This document shows, piece after piece, positions 11,815-21,821 of a DNA stretch of 64,000 bases. Source of the stretch: Branchiibius sp. NY16-3462-2 (GTDB lineage Bacteria > Actinomycetota > Actinomycetes > Actinomycetales > Dermatophilaceae); assembly GCF_001594145.1 (NCBI RefSeq), contig NZ_LVCF01000046.1:1-64000 (forward strand). Reading direction: 5' to 3'. Numbering within the stretch: the stretch's first letter is position 1; every line of letters begins with the position of its first letter. A model generated the notes under the pieces. It searched no databases and was not told the origin of the DNA. It saw nothing but the letters and a program-made list of their open reading frames with translations. Both the position numbers and the translations under genes were made by a program.

Positions 11815-12477
11815 TCAGCCAGCGACCAGGGAGTCGGCGTGCTCGTCCTGCTCGCTCGTCGCGGCCTCGATATCGAGGTGGATCACGCCGTAGGACCAGC
11901 CGCGTCGGCGGTACACCACGGACGGCTTGTCGGTGTCGGCGTCGTGGTAGAGGTAGAAGTCGTGCCCGACGAGTTCCATCTCGGCCAGCGCCTGGTCAAC
12001 CGTCATGGGTTCGGACTCGTGCACCTTCTCACGCAGTTCGATCGGGCACCCCTCGTCCCCGCCGACCTTGCGGATGTGCTCAGGAAGTTCGTCCGTAACC
12101 GGCTCCGGTGGGGCGGCGATCTCGTCCAGAACCGTTGCCGCGTCGCGCAGGGATTCAGCGCTCTTGCGACCGCGGTGCACGACTCGCTTGTCGTGGCGCC
12201 GACGCAGCCGCTCGCCGAGTTTCGTGGTCGCAAGGTCGAGTGCGGCGTACTCATCGCCAGCTGCCGCTTCAGCACGGATGACCGATCGCTTGGCGTAGCA
12301 CGTGATCTCGATGCGCTCAGCTTCCTTGGCCTGTCGCGGATTCGCCTCGTGGGTGACGACGACATCGCAGCGGGTGACGCGCGGGTCGAGCTGCGGAACT
12401 TTCGCGAGCTTATCGGCGATGTGGCGACGGAAGCGTTCGGGCACCGTGACGTGACGTCCGGTGATGGTGATCTCCAT
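11815..12477 (-). CDS. hpf: Long-form ribosome hibernation promoting factor
   Basis: 220 residues. The N-terminal S30AE/YfiA domain (MEITITGRHVTVPERFRRHIADKL) binds the 30S decoding centre. After a linker, the C-terminal domain (EPMTVDQALAEMELVGHDFYLYHDAD to SYGVIHLD) mediates dimerisation of 30S subunits into 100S ribosomes in long HPFs. This stores inactive ribosomes during slow growth. The ATG follows GGAGGTCGCC, a good ribosome site. It is encoded downstream of comF, as in mycobacteria, but a 194-base gap suggests its own promoter as well. It ends at a strong terminator. Confidence 0.95.
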   Translation of the reverse strand: MEITITGRHVTVPERFRRHIADKLAKVPQLDPRVTRCDVVVTHEANPRQAKEAERIEITCYAKRSVIRAEAAAGDEYAALDLATTKLGERLRRRHDKRVVHRGRKSAESLRDAATVLDEIAAPPEPVTDELPEHIRKVGGDEGCPIELREKVHESEPMTVDQALAEMELVGHDFYLYHDADTDKPSVVYRRRGWSYGVIHLDIEAATSEQDEHADSLVAG

Positions 12478-12671
12478 GGCGACCTCCTAGGGCCGTGGTG
12501 TCGGTGATTCGTCGCAGGCGGGCGGGGCCGCTGGTCGCCACATCACCTCCCGGTCCGGGAGCAGTCGCACCCCTCCGTCGGCGCCCGGCCGACGGTGAGG
12601 TTCTTCATGACCTGACGTTAACTCGCAAAGGCCCGTGACGGAACCGTTATCCGGCGCGTCGTGGTGGTTGA

Positions 12672-13439
12672 TCACTCTTCGAACAGGTTCATCCCAGGCG
12701 CCGGACCTCGCCGCGGACCGGTGGTGCGTGGTGTAGCGGCCAGTGTGACGGCGACCACGTGTGCGACTCCGACGCTGCGCAATGCGCGCGCCGATTCCGC
12801 CAGCGTGGCGCCCGTGGTCACCACATCGTCGGCGAGAACACAGACCTGGCCGACGAGGACGTCCGCAGCACGCTGGCGGACCCGCAAGGCACCTGCGAGG
12901 TTGTGTGCTCGCTCGGCGCTGTGCAGACCAGCCTGGTCCCGGACGCGGCGGGTATAGCCCAGCGCATCGATCACCGGCAGCACCGGGTCTGCGCCCGAAG
13001 CGGTGAGCACCAGGTCGCGAAGCGGGTCCCGGCCCCGCGCACGACGGGCCGCGGGGCTGGAGGGTGCGGGCACGACGTACACGCATCGACCCGACGAAAG
13101 ACGTTCAGCGACAACGTCATCCAAGCCAACGCCGGCCCGCAGGGCGCGACCCAGCCACGCGCCGAGCAGCTCCCGCAGATCGGTCCGCCCCTGGTCCTTG
13201 TACGCCGGGAGCAACTCGCGCACGACCCCGGCGTACGGCGTCGCGGACCAGGTGGGCGGGAACCCGTGGGGGCACGGGTCGGGGACGGACCAGAACGGCG
13301 ACAACCGGCCCGCTTCACGCACCTGGTGGGCGCACAGCGCGCAGATGAGCACTCCGGGCTCGCCGCACGCACACCGTCTGGGCATCGCCAGATCGGCGAC
13401 TTCCGCCAGCAACGTCCTCACACCGTGTCGCCAGCTCAT
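12672..13439 (-). CDS. ComF family phosphoribosyltransferase-like protein
   Basis: 255 residues. An N-terminal zinc-ribbon-like region has Cys 23, 25, 33 and 36 (CACG and CALC), followed by a phosphoribosyltransferase fold with the PRPP-binding motif VLADDVVTTGATL near residue 215. ComF proteins are needed for DNA uptake in naturally competent bacteria, but most actinobacterial copies have no proven role. It lies between lpqB and hpf, as in mycobacteria (Rv3242c). The start is 54 bases past the lpqB stop, so read-through from the mtrA-mtrB-lpqB operon is likely. Confidence 0.88.
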   Translation of the reverse strand: MSWRHGVRTLLAEVADLAMPRRCACGEPGVLICALCAHQVREAGRLSPFWSVPDPCPHGFPPTWSATPYAGVVRELLPAYKDQGRTDLRELLGAWLGRALRAGVGLDDVVAERLSSGRCVYVVPAPSSPAARRARGRDPLRDLVLTASGADPVLPVIDALGYTRRVRDQAGLHSAERAHNLAGALRVRQRAADVLVGQVCVLADDVVTTGATLAESARALRSVGVAHVVAVTLAATPRTTGPRRGPAPGMNLFEE

Positions 13440-13493
13440 CCGGCCAGCGTGCCGGGTGCGCTGCGCGGGCGCCTCGCGTGACTGTGGAAAACC

Positions 13494-15284
13494 TCAGGTG
13501 CCGGGGACCACGAGGTCGCTCAGCCCACTCATCGGCGACCAGGTGGCCCCTTCGTGAATGAGAACCTGCCCTGCGGTCGTGATCAGATAGACGTCGCTCG
13601 GGCCGTCGCCCACGCCCCGGATCGCCAGGAGCGGCTGCTTCGGGTCCTGCCCGAGATCTTCCAGCAGGCCACCGATCGGCACCTGGACCGCCTGCACCGC
13701 ACCGTTGTCCGCGATGCTGCGCGCCAAAACACCCAGGGTGCTGTCGTCCAACCAGGTGACGTCCCGCACCTCCTGAAGCCCGTCACCGACGACCAGCGGC
13801 GTCGAGAGCGCCGTGGGATGCCCCGAGGCGTCCCGGATGATCGATGACACGTTGATATGGGTCGCTCCGGAGTCCGATCGCACCACCATCGCGATCCGGT
13901 CACCGTCGGCAGCAACCGCAATGGCGGTAATGGTGGCCGCACCCAGCCATGGGAGGTCGACGGGTTGCGGCGGCGCGGACTGCGGAGGGTCGGAGGTCGA
14001 GATGAACCACACGGCCGAACCGGCGCTACCTGGGGCGGGGGTGAGCGGCGTACCGGCCACCCAGATCTCCGACGGGGTGCGGCTGGCGAAACTGGGTCTG
14101 GTCAACTGCGTGCCGAAGACCGGTCGCGTGAACTGACGGCCCGCGACCCACCGCGACATGGTGGTCCCATCCGCGGACACTGCGACCACTTGGCGTCCGT
14201 CCGCCGATACCCCGAGCTGCGTCCATGTCTTGGCGACCGAAGGCAGCGCCACCGACGATGACCCACCCGCGGAGGCGCCGGCGGCGGGATTGAACCAGCG
14301 CAACTGGTCGGCGGACCGGGCGATGAGCTCGGTGCGGTTCACCTGCACCACGGTGTACCCGAGATCTTCCGGTGACGTCGGGTCCTGCGGCAGGTCAGGT
14401 GTCTCCAGCCGCGCCGCACCATCGACCGTGATGACGACCGAGCGCACGCCACGGGTCAGGGAGAGGGTCGCGAGCATCTGCGCCCACAACGCGGTGCGCT
14501 GCGCCGGACTGGCAGTGAGCGCCGCCGAGGTCAGGTCAACTGTCGCAACGCCGGTCGAGGTGTCCACCGGGACCGCGTCCACCCGCAGCAGGGTGCCCTG
14601 CGGCATCTGGGCGGTCACGACCGGCGACAGGTAGGCCGGCGGGGGCCGCAGCACGGCACGCGCGAGCGCTGTTGTCAGGCCGCTCAAGGGGAACCACCGC
14701 ACATCGGCCACCAACGTCTTGGTGGCCGGAACGGCGTAATAGACCTTCTGTGCGGTGTAGCTGACGTCGAAGTCGTCCTGGCTGATCCATGCTCCGAAAC
14801 CCTTGGGAAGTGCACTGATGCGCCACTGCCCATCGACCCGTTGCATGGTGAAGGAACCGGTGCGGGTCTGCGGAGTCGCCGTGTCGCGCAGTCGTCCGTC
14901 GGCATCCAGGAGCGCGCTCTGGCGGGCCGTCACCGAGACGGTCCGGGCGTCGGTCATGGAGTCCACGAAGTCGCGCTCCCCGGTGTTGATGGACAGCTCC
15001 TTCTTCGGATCCCAGGTCGCAGAGGCCGCACCGGTGAGGAACTCCCGGGCCACCGAGTAGTCATCGGTCGTGTAGGCGTTGGCGCGCAGGAAACCGCGCA
15101 CGATGTCGCGGGCGGAGGCATCCGTCGCCGGACCCGGTGGTCGTACGTTGACCACGGGAGCGGGCTCGGGCGCGATCGAGGCACGCGCTTGCACCGGACT
15201 GCTCGACGGCAGACCGCTGCAGGCGCTGAGCGTCCCGACCATGGCCAGCGCCAGGAGAACGAGCAGGAGGCGGGTACGGCGCAT
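13494..15284 (-). CDS. lpqB: Lipoprotein LpqB, MtrAB accessory
   Basis: 596 residues. A lipoprotein signal peptide ends in the lipobox LSAC with Cys22 as the lipidated residue. It is followed by a GerMN-type domain (around residues 180-290) and a C-terminal region with beta-propeller character. In mycobacteria LpqB binds the extracellular part of MtrB and tunes MtrA phosphorylation and cell-wall homeostasis. The start codon overlaps the mtrB stop as TGATG. The order mtrA-mtrB-lpqB is one of the most conserved in actinobacteria. Confidence 0.95.
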   Translation of the reverse strand: MRRTRLLLVLLALAMVGTLSACSGLPSSSPVQARASIAPEPAPVVNVRPPGPATDASARDIVRGFLRANAYTTDDYSVAREFLTGAASATWDPKKELSINTGERDFVDSMTDARTVSVTARQSALLDADGRLRDTATPQTRTGSFTMQRVDGQWRISALPKGFGAWISQDDFDVSYTAQKVYYAVPATKTLVADVRWFPLSGLTTALARAVLRPPPAYLSPVVTAQMPQGTLLRVDAVPVDTSTGVATVDLTSAALTASPAQRTALWAQMLATLSLTRGVRSVVITVDGAARLETPDLPQDPTSPEDLGYTVVQVNRTELIARSADQLRWFNPAAGASAGGSSSVALPSVAKTWTQLGVSADGRQVVAVSADGTTMSRWVAGRQFTRPVFGTQLTRPSFASRTPSEIWVAGTPLTPAPGSAGSAVWFISTSDPPQSAPPQPVDLPWLGAATITAIAVAADGDRIAMVVRSDSGATHINVSSIIRDASGHPTALSTPLVVGDGLQEVRDVTWLDDSTLGVLARSIADNGAVQAVQVPIGGLLEDLGQDPKQPLLAIRGVGDGPSDVYLITTAGQVLIHEGATWSPMSGLSDLVVPGT

Positions 15285-16924
15285 CAGGACTGACCGCCTT
15301 CGCCGCCCCTGGGCGCGGCACCGCTGACCAGAGTGCTTCCGATGGTCAGGCTGTTGCCCGGCGGCATCACCCGCCCGACCTCGGAGTCATCCGGCGCCAA
15401 CGGCAGCGGGGACCGGGCGATGGGGACGCCGGCGCGGGTGGGCAGCGTCAACCGGAAACAGGCGCCGTTTCCTGGTTCCCCCCACGCCTGCAACCAGCCA
15501 TCGTGCATCCGTGCGTCCTCCAGGGAGATCGCTAGACCCAGCCCCGTCCCACCGGTCGTGCGGGCACGTGCCGGATCAGCGCGCCAGAAGCGGTTGAACA
15601 CCCGGGCGGCGTCCCCCGGGGCCAGCCCGACCCCGTGGTCGCGGACCGTCAGGGCCACAGCGGTCTCGTTCGAGGCCACGGCCACCTCGATCGGTCGGCC
15701 CTCCGCGTGCTCGATCGCATTGCTGACCAGGTTGCGCACGATGCGCTCGATCCGGCGCTTGTCCATCGGGGCGACCGCCGGGCGACGCGCCTGCAACCGC
15801 AGACTGGTGTGCGCCCGGGCTGCGAGCGCAGCGGCCGCATCGACGGCACTGGCCGCGATATCGCGCAGATCGGCGGGTTCCAGTTGCACGGCCGCCGCAC
15901 CGGCGTCGAACCGGGAGATCTCCAGCAGATCGGTCAACAGACCCTCGAACCGGTCCAGTTCGCGACTCAGCAACTCCGCCGAGCGCGCCACCGGCGCCGT
16001 GAAGTCGTCGCGACTGGCATAGATCATGTCGACGGCCATCCGGATGGTCGTCAGCGGTGTCCGCAGCTCGTGGGAGACATCGGAGGTGAACCGCTGCTGC
16101 AGCGTCGACAGATCCTCCAACTGTCTGATCTGCCGTTGCAGGCTGTCGGCCATCGCATTGAAGGAGGTCGCCAGACGGGCCAGGTCGTCTTCGCCGCCAG
16201 CCGGCATCCGTTCATTCAGCGCCCCGGCGCTCAGTCGCTCGGCCACGTGAGCAGCCGACCGCACCGGCGCGACGACCATCCGGGTCACCAGATACGCCAG
16301 GGCCGCGAGCGCCAGCACCAGCGCGATCCCACCGAAGACGAAGGTGTTGCGCACGATGGTCAGGGTCTGCGCCTCGACGTCCATCGGGAAGATGAAGTAG
16401 AGGTCGTAGGCACCGGCGTTGGGCACTTCCAACCGACTGCCGATCAGGACCGCCGGGATCTTGCTGCGACCACCACTGTCCGGGACGGTGATGATCTTGA
16501 CCTGCTCGTGATCGGGATCCTCTTTCAGCGCGAGCCGGATATCCGCCGGGATCATCTCCGGATCAGCGCCCTGGGTGCTGACATCGCCCAGCGACACCGC
16601 CGTGTTGCCCTCGGCCTGGATGATGACGACCCGCCGCGAGGTGTCCGAACCTGGCGAGGCGACCTGCTGGGCGATCTGCCGGGCAGCCACGCGCAGCGAT
16701 GTGAGGTCCGTGCGGTCTCCGTTGGAGAACGTGTTCTGGGCGATCTGACGCTGCGATTGCGCTTCCTGCTGCGCGGAGTTGATCGCGTTGGTGACCAGGC
16801 CGTCCGCGATGCGTTGGTACATGTACGAACCAATGGCGAGCGTGAAAAGCGCACCGACGATGGTGGTGATGGCGACCACCCGGAAATGCAGCGAGCGGCG
16901 CCAGAACCGGGCCAGGGACCGCAT
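15284..16924 (-). CDS. mtrB: Sensor histidine kinase MtrB
   Basis: 546 residues. There are two transmembrane helices (about 15-37 and 195-220) enclosing an extracytoplasmic sensor. They are followed by a HAMP linker, the HisKA box FTSDVSHELRTPL with the phosphorylated His near residue 285, and an HATPase domain with NLVSNAIEHAEG, DHGVGL and GGTGLGLAI. MtrB phosphorylates MtrA and is linked to septum and wall status. It starts 22 bases downstream of mtrA in the same direction. The short C-terminal tail beyond the ATPase domain is low-complexity and probably not catalytic. Confidence 0.95.
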   Translation of the reverse strand: MRSLARFWRRSLHFRVVAITTIVGALFTLAIGSYMYQRIADGLVTNAINSAQQEAQSQRQIAQNTFSNGDRTDLTSLRVAARQIAQQVASPGSDTSRRVVIIQAEGNTAVSLGDVSTQGADPEMIPADIRLALKEDPDHEQVKIITVPDSGGRSKIPAVLIGSRLEVPNAGAYDLYFIFPMDVEAQTLTIVRNTFVFGGIALVLALAALAYLVTRMVVAPVRSAAHVAERLSAGALNERMPAGGEDDLARLATSFNAMADSLQRQIRQLEDLSTLQQRFTSDVSHELRTPLTTIRMAVDMIYASRDDFTAPVARSAELLSRELDRFEGLLTDLLEISRFDAGAAAVQLEPADLRDIAASAVDAAAALAARAHTSLRLQARRPAVAPMDKRRIERIVRNLVSNAIEHAEGRPIEVAVASNETAVALTVRDHGVGLAPGDAARVFNRFWRADPARARTTGGTGLGLAISLEDARMHDGWLQAWGEPGNGACFRLTLPTRAGVPIARSPLPLAPDDSEVGRVMPPGNSLTIGSTLVSGAAPRGGEGGQS

Positions 16925-16945
16925 GGGGTTCAGCCCGCCGGACGA

Positions 16946-17632
16946 TCAGGCGGGGGCGCCGGCCTTGTAGCCGACTCCCCGCACGGTCAGCACGATCTCC
17001 GGGTGCTCCGGATCGCGCTCGATCTTGGCCCGCAGGCGCTGCACGTGCACGTTGACCAGTCGGGTGTCGCCCGCGTGGCGGTAACCCCAGACCTTCTGCA
17101 GAAGCTCTTCGCGGCTGAACACCTTCCACGGCTTGCGCGCGAGGGTGACCACCAGGTCGAACTCCAAGGGGGTAAGCGCAATCGCCTCGTCCCCCCGGTG
17201 CACCGAGTGCCCGGTGATGTCGATCGACAGGTTACCGATACGCAGGGTGTCGTCGACACCGTCGCGCTCGTCGGTACGGCGCAACCGGGCGTGCACCCGG
17301 GCGATGAGTTCCTGCGGTTTGAACGGCTTGGTGATGTAGTCATCGGCCCCCGCGTCCAACCCGGCAACTACGTCCACGGTGTCGGTGCGAGCGGTCAGCA
17401 TCACGATGGGAACCCCGGACTCGGCGCGCAACTGCTGGCAGACCTGCACCCCATCCAGGCCGGGCAGCATGACATCCAGAAGGACTACATCGGGCTTGAA
17501 CGACCGGAACGCTTCGAGGGCGCCACTGCCGTCGGGGCAATGACCAACATCCCAGCCTTCACCGCGCAGCACGATGCCCAGCATCTCGGCCAGCGACGGA
17601 TCGTCGTCGACCACCAATACCCGTGCGTTCAT
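16946..17632 (-). CDS. mtrA: Response regulator MtrA
   Basis: 228 residues from the ATG at 17632 (MNARVLVVDDD); the longer frame would extend into the upstream hairpin. The receiver domain has the acidic pair Asp10/Asp11, phosphoacceptor Asp53 (VLLDVMLPG) and the TKPF lysine. The C-terminal winged helix (LTPLEFDLVVTLARKPWKVFSREELLQKVWGYRHAGDTRLVNVHVQRLR) is of OmpR/PhoB type. MtrA controls cell-wall hydrolases, replication-linked genes and osmotic responses in actinobacteria. It is first in the mtrA-mtrB-lpqB operon. Confidence 0.96.
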   Translation of the reverse strand: MNARVLVVDDDPSLAEMLGIVLRGEGWDVGHCPDGSGALEAFRSFKPDVVLLDVMLPGLDGVQVCQQLRAESGVPIVMLTARTDTVDVVAGLDAGADDYITKPFKPQELIARVHARLRRTDERDGVDDTLRIGNLSIDITGHSVHRGDEAIALTPLEFDLVVTLARKPWKVFSREELLQKVWGYRHAGDTRLVNVHVQRLRAKIERDPEHPEIVLTVRGVGYKAGAPA

Positions 17633-17658
17633 ATCGCCCCAAGTGTCACATACGCACT

Positions 17659-17693
17659 GGGGTACGCCGATCAGCCAGTGATCGGCGTACCCC
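17659..17693 (-). terminator. 15-bp hairpin between ahcY and mtrA
   Basis: GGGGTACGCCGATCA (17659-17673) pairs perfectly with TGATCGGCGTACCCC (17679-17693) around a 5-base loop. It sits 35 bases after the ahcY stop and 27 bases before the mtrA start. No T-run follows on either strand. It probably separates the ahcY and mtrA transcripts, but could instead be a leader structure of mtrA. Confidence 0.6.
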
Positions 17694-17727
17694 ACGTCGC
17701 GGGTTGGCTCGGTGAGCGAGGAACCAA

Positions 17728-19191
<1,464 letters not shown>

Positions 19192-19197
19192 AGACAA

Positions 19198-19288
19198 CTC
19201 CTGGTGATGGTTCGGTGGACTACCCGGCGCTGCCCTTCTGGGCCTCGCTACTGCGGCGGTCATCACCCGCGCCGGCGCATCGATTCTA
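19198..19288 (-). promoter_or_regulatory. Promoter and structured 5' leader of ahcY
   Basis: On the minus strand a TAGAAT -10 box (19288-19283) is followed about 16 bases later by GGTGATG (19267-19261). This pairs perfectly with CATCACC (19209-19203), which directly abuts the AGGAG ribosome site (19202-19198). Between the arms three small hairpins can be drawn: CGC-AGTA-GCG, GCCC-AGAA-GGGC and GGT-AGTCC-ACC. The closed multi-branch layout next to the ribosome site resembles a translation-controlling riboswitch. It does not show the conserved core I know for the SAH riboswitch, so identity is open. Confidence 0.45.
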
Positions 19289-19631
19289 GCGAGGTCTGCC
19301 CGCAGTGCCGCTTCCTACGGTGAGGACACGCGATCAGGTTCACAATTTCGCGCAGTGTCCGGCGACTTCCGTCGATCTCTTGTGAGCCGGCTCACGGAGG
19401 CGCCCCGTGGCCGCCCGTTCGCCTACGCCACCGTAGGTGTAGGTAATGTGACGTGCGGCACGGCCGCCACTGCCCCTCCGGGCCACCCGCAGGGGCCGAC
19501 GAAGACCGGCTCCGCCCCCGCTGGCCTGCGGAAAAGAACCTCTTGTGATTTAGCACACACCGTGCCATGGTTAATCCACCTACGTAACCGTAACCAGTTC
19601 TGGACGGTGTCCAGATATCGCAGGAGGCTTC
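19289..19631. promoter_or_regulatory. Intergenic region upstream of the secreted-protein gene
   Basis: No gene is seen in these 343 bases between the divergent ahcY and the secreted protein. Notable elements are tandem GTAACC repeats (19584-19589 and 19590-19595), a GTAGGTGTAGGTAATGTGACG stretch near 19434, and a perfect dyad CTGGAC-GGT-GTCCAG (19600-19614). The dyad sits just before the strong ribosome site GCAGGAGGCTTC of the downstream gene. TTGTGATTTAG near 19543 could hold a -35 region, but no convincing -10 partner was found. Confidence 0.35.
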
Positions 19632-20222
19632 ATGAATTCCGCCGTACGCCGCGCTGCTGTTCTCGCCGGAGCGGGTGCCCTCGTGGCTTCCGCCTCGGCG
19701 CTCGTGACACCGGCGGCTCACGCCGTCGGGGCTGGTACTGGCCAGTACAACTGCACCTCGACTCTGAAGGGCAGCCCGATCTCGGTGGGCACCTGGACCG
19801 CTGCGGTCGCCGCGTTCAGCCCGTCGTCGGTTGCCAGGGGCGCCACCATCTCGACTCCGCTGGTCACCGGTGTGATCAGTGCTCCGGCGCAGGCCGCCGC
19901 GCTCCTGCAGGCCAAGGGCATCGTGTACATGCAGGGCACCGTGACCGTGAAGTACTCGGCGACCGGCGCCGTCGCGAACCCCGGTGCCCGCAGCACCACT
20001 GTTGCGGCGCCGCTGGCCGTGGTGCCTTCGTCCAACAACGCGCTCGGTGTGGCTCTGGTCGGCGGACCGATCACCGACACCGCCGCGAACAAGGCTGGCA
20101 CTGTCACCTACGCGACGACGTCCGTGTCGGGCACGTTCAAGACCAACAAGGGCACCACGCTACCGATCAGCTGCACCCCTGTCGGCGGTCCGGTCACCAT
20201 CGCGACGGTGACCGTCAAGTAG
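19632..20222 (+). CDS. Secreted protein of unknown function
   Basis: 196 residues with a classical Sec signal peptide: positive MNSAVRRAAV, a hydrophobic Ala-rich core and a probable cleavage site after AHA at residue 31. The mature part is rich in Ala, Thr, Val and Gly with no membrane helix, consistent with an all-beta extracellular domain. It has two cysteines (41 and one near residue 183) that could form a disulfide between the ends. I do not recognise the family with confidence. A strong GGAGG ribosome site and a flanking terminator suggest a well-expressed single gene. It stands directly upstream of ilvA but is unrelated to it. Confidence 0.8.
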   Translation: MNSAVRRAAVLAGAGALVASASALVTPAAHAVGAGTGQYNCTSTLKGSPISVGTWTAAVAAFSPSSVARGATISTPLVTGVISAPAQAAALLQAKGIVYMQGTVTVKYSATGAVANPGARSTTVAAPLAVVPSSNNALGVALVGGPITDTAANKAGTVTYATTSVSGTFKTNKGTTLPISCTPVGGPVTIATVTVK

Positions 20223-20240
20223 CACTCGTCACCAGCAAGT

Positions 20241-20280
20241 ACGTCAGCGGCGTCGTCCCCCCGGGCGACGCCGCTGACGT
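20241..20280 (+). terminator. 15-bp stem terminator after the secreted-protein gene
   Basis: ACGTCAGCGGCGTCG (20241-20255) and CGACGCCGCTGACGT (20266-20280) pair perfectly around a C-rich 10-base loop, 18 bases after the stop. The following ATTCGTATTC is only modestly T-rich. Confidence 0.8.
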
Positions 20281-20312
20281 ATTCGTATTCGGCGCTCAGG
20301 TCGCTGCTCCTG

Positions 20313-20453
20313 ATGGGCATGACCGCCACCCATCGCGCCGGATACCACCTGGGTATCTACCTGCTTGCCTTGTTGTTGCTGTTCGGCGTCACCCGTGTCG
20401 TCGATGCGTCCGCACACCAGCCGCCGTCGCCCACCACGACCCAGGAACGCTGA
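20313..20453 (+). CDS. Possible 46-residue single-span membrane protein
   Basis: The frame encodes a short polar N-terminus (MGMTATHRAGYH), one hydrophobic helix (LGIYLLALLLLFGVTRVV) and a Pro/Thr-rich tail ending in TTQER. It lies between the terminator of the secreted-protein gene and ilvA, where no other gene fits. No ribosome site precedes the ATG, so this is weak; the hydrophobic segment could be chance. A second in-frame ATG at 20319 is an alternative start. Confidence 0.3.
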   Translation: MGMTATHRAGYHLGIYLLALLLLFGVTRVVDASAHQPPSPTTTQER

Positions 20454-20540
20454 CCCAGCATTCGTGACCTGGGTCAGTACACCTGCTCGCCATCTGAACC
20501 ACTGAGGTAGCAACGCGCCGGCAGGCGGGACAATGCAGAC

Positions 20541-21821
20541 ATGCAGTCCCGGACCGATACGACCTCACCGGTCACCGCCGCCGACATCGATGCCGCAGCG
20601 GACCGCCTGCACTCCGTCGTACGCCCGACGGCTCTGGAGTTCAGCCCGCGCCTGTCGGCTGCCACCGGGGCCCGGGTCTACCTGAAACGCGAAGACCTGC
20701 AGTCGGTGCGCTCCTACAAGGTGCGCGGCGCGTTCAACCTGATGACCGGCCTCGACCCCGAAGCCCGTCGCACCGGGGTGGTCTGCGCAAGCGCCGGCAA
20801 CCACGCCCAGGGTGTCGCACTGGCCTGCCGCACGCTGGAGATCCCCGGTCGCATCTACCTACCGCGCAACACCCCCCGTCAGAAGCGCAACCGGATCGAG
20901 CACCACGGCGGCCCGTGGGTCGAATTGCACCTGGTGGGCAGCACCTTTGACGAGGCCGCCGAAGCCGCCGCCGCCGATGCGCTCAGCAGTGGACGCACCC
21001 TCGTGCCGCCGTTCGACCACCCCCTGGTGATCGCCGGGCAGGGCACCATCGCCCGCGAGATCCTGGACCAACTCGGCGAACCGCCCGCTCTCGTGGTCCT
21101 GCCCATCGGCGGTGGTGGCCTGGCCGCAGGAGTGACCCAGTACCTGTCCGAACGACAGCCGGACGTACGCGTCCTGGGGGTGGAGCCCGCCGGAGCTGCC
21201 TCGATGACGGCCGCCCTGGCCGCAGGACATCCTGTGACGATCGACGCGATCGACCCGTTCGTCGACGGAGCCGCGGTGCGCACTGTCGGCAACCTCACCA
21301 GCGCCATCCTGCGCGAGCACGGTGTGCAGGTTCGCACCGTCGCCGAGGGACAGATCTGCACCGAGATGATCGAGCTCTACCAGAACGAAGGCATCATCAC
21401 CGAGCCGGCCGGCGCGCTGGCCGCGGCCGCCGTGACCGATCCGGACGCAGCACCATTACCGGTGCACGCCGGCGACGCGGTGGTCGTCGTGGTGTCCGGC
21501 GGCAACAATGACCTGTCGCGGTACGGAGAGGTCGTCGAACGCTCCCTGATCCATCAGGGACTCAAGCACTACTTCCTGGTCAACTTCTCCCAGGAGCCGG
21601 GTGCCTTACGCCGTTTCCTCGATGAGGTGCTGGGGCCCGACGAAGACATCGTGCTGTTCGAGTATGTGAAGCGGAACAACCGCGAGACCGGACCGGCCCT
21701 GGTGGGTATCGAACTGGCCCGCGCCGCAGACATTTCCGACCTTCTGGACCGGATGTCGCGCACGCCCCTGGAGATCGAACGGCTCGATCCGGGATCGGTC
21801 AGCTTCCGCTTCCTGACCTGA
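20541..21821 (+). CDS. ilvA: Threonine ammonia-lyase (threonine dehydratase), biosynthetic type
   Basis: 426 residues. It deaminates threonine to 2-oxobutyrate, the first committed step to isoleucine. The PLP lysine is Lys60 in the SYKVRGAFN motif, and the phosphate-binding loop is PIGGGGLAAG. The C-terminal 90 residues (HYFLVNFSQEPGALRRFLDEVLG) form a single ACT-like regulatory domain, as in the corynebacterial enzyme, suggesting isoleucine feedback control. The last 23 bases overlap the convergent CDF gene. No leader peptide or T-box was seen in the short upstream gap. Confidence 0.95.
   Translation: MQSRTDTTSPVTAADIDAAADRLHSVVRPTALEFSPRLSAATGARVYLKREDLQSVRSYKVRGAFNLMTGLDPEARRTGVVCASAGNHAQGVALACRTLEIPGRIYLPRNTPRQKRNRIEHHGGPWVELHLVGSTFDEAAEAAAADALSSGRTLVPPFDHPLVIAGQGTIAREILDQLGEPPALVVLPIGGGGLAAGVTQYLSERQPDVRVLGVEPAGAASMTAALAAGHPVTIDAIDPFVDGAAVRTVGNLTSAILREHGVQVRTVAEGQICTEMIELYQNEGIITEPAGALAAAAVTDPDAAPLPVHAGDAVVVVVSGGNNDLSRYGEVVERSLIHQGLKHYFLVNFSQEPGALRRFLDEVLGPDEDIVLFEYVKRNNRETGPALVGIELARAADISDLLDRMSRTPLEIERLDPGSVSFRFLT

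Noticed and set aside
19198..19291. Known SAH riboswitch class in the ahcY leader
   Set aside because: The conserved core of that class is not visible, so only an unclassified structured leader is reported.
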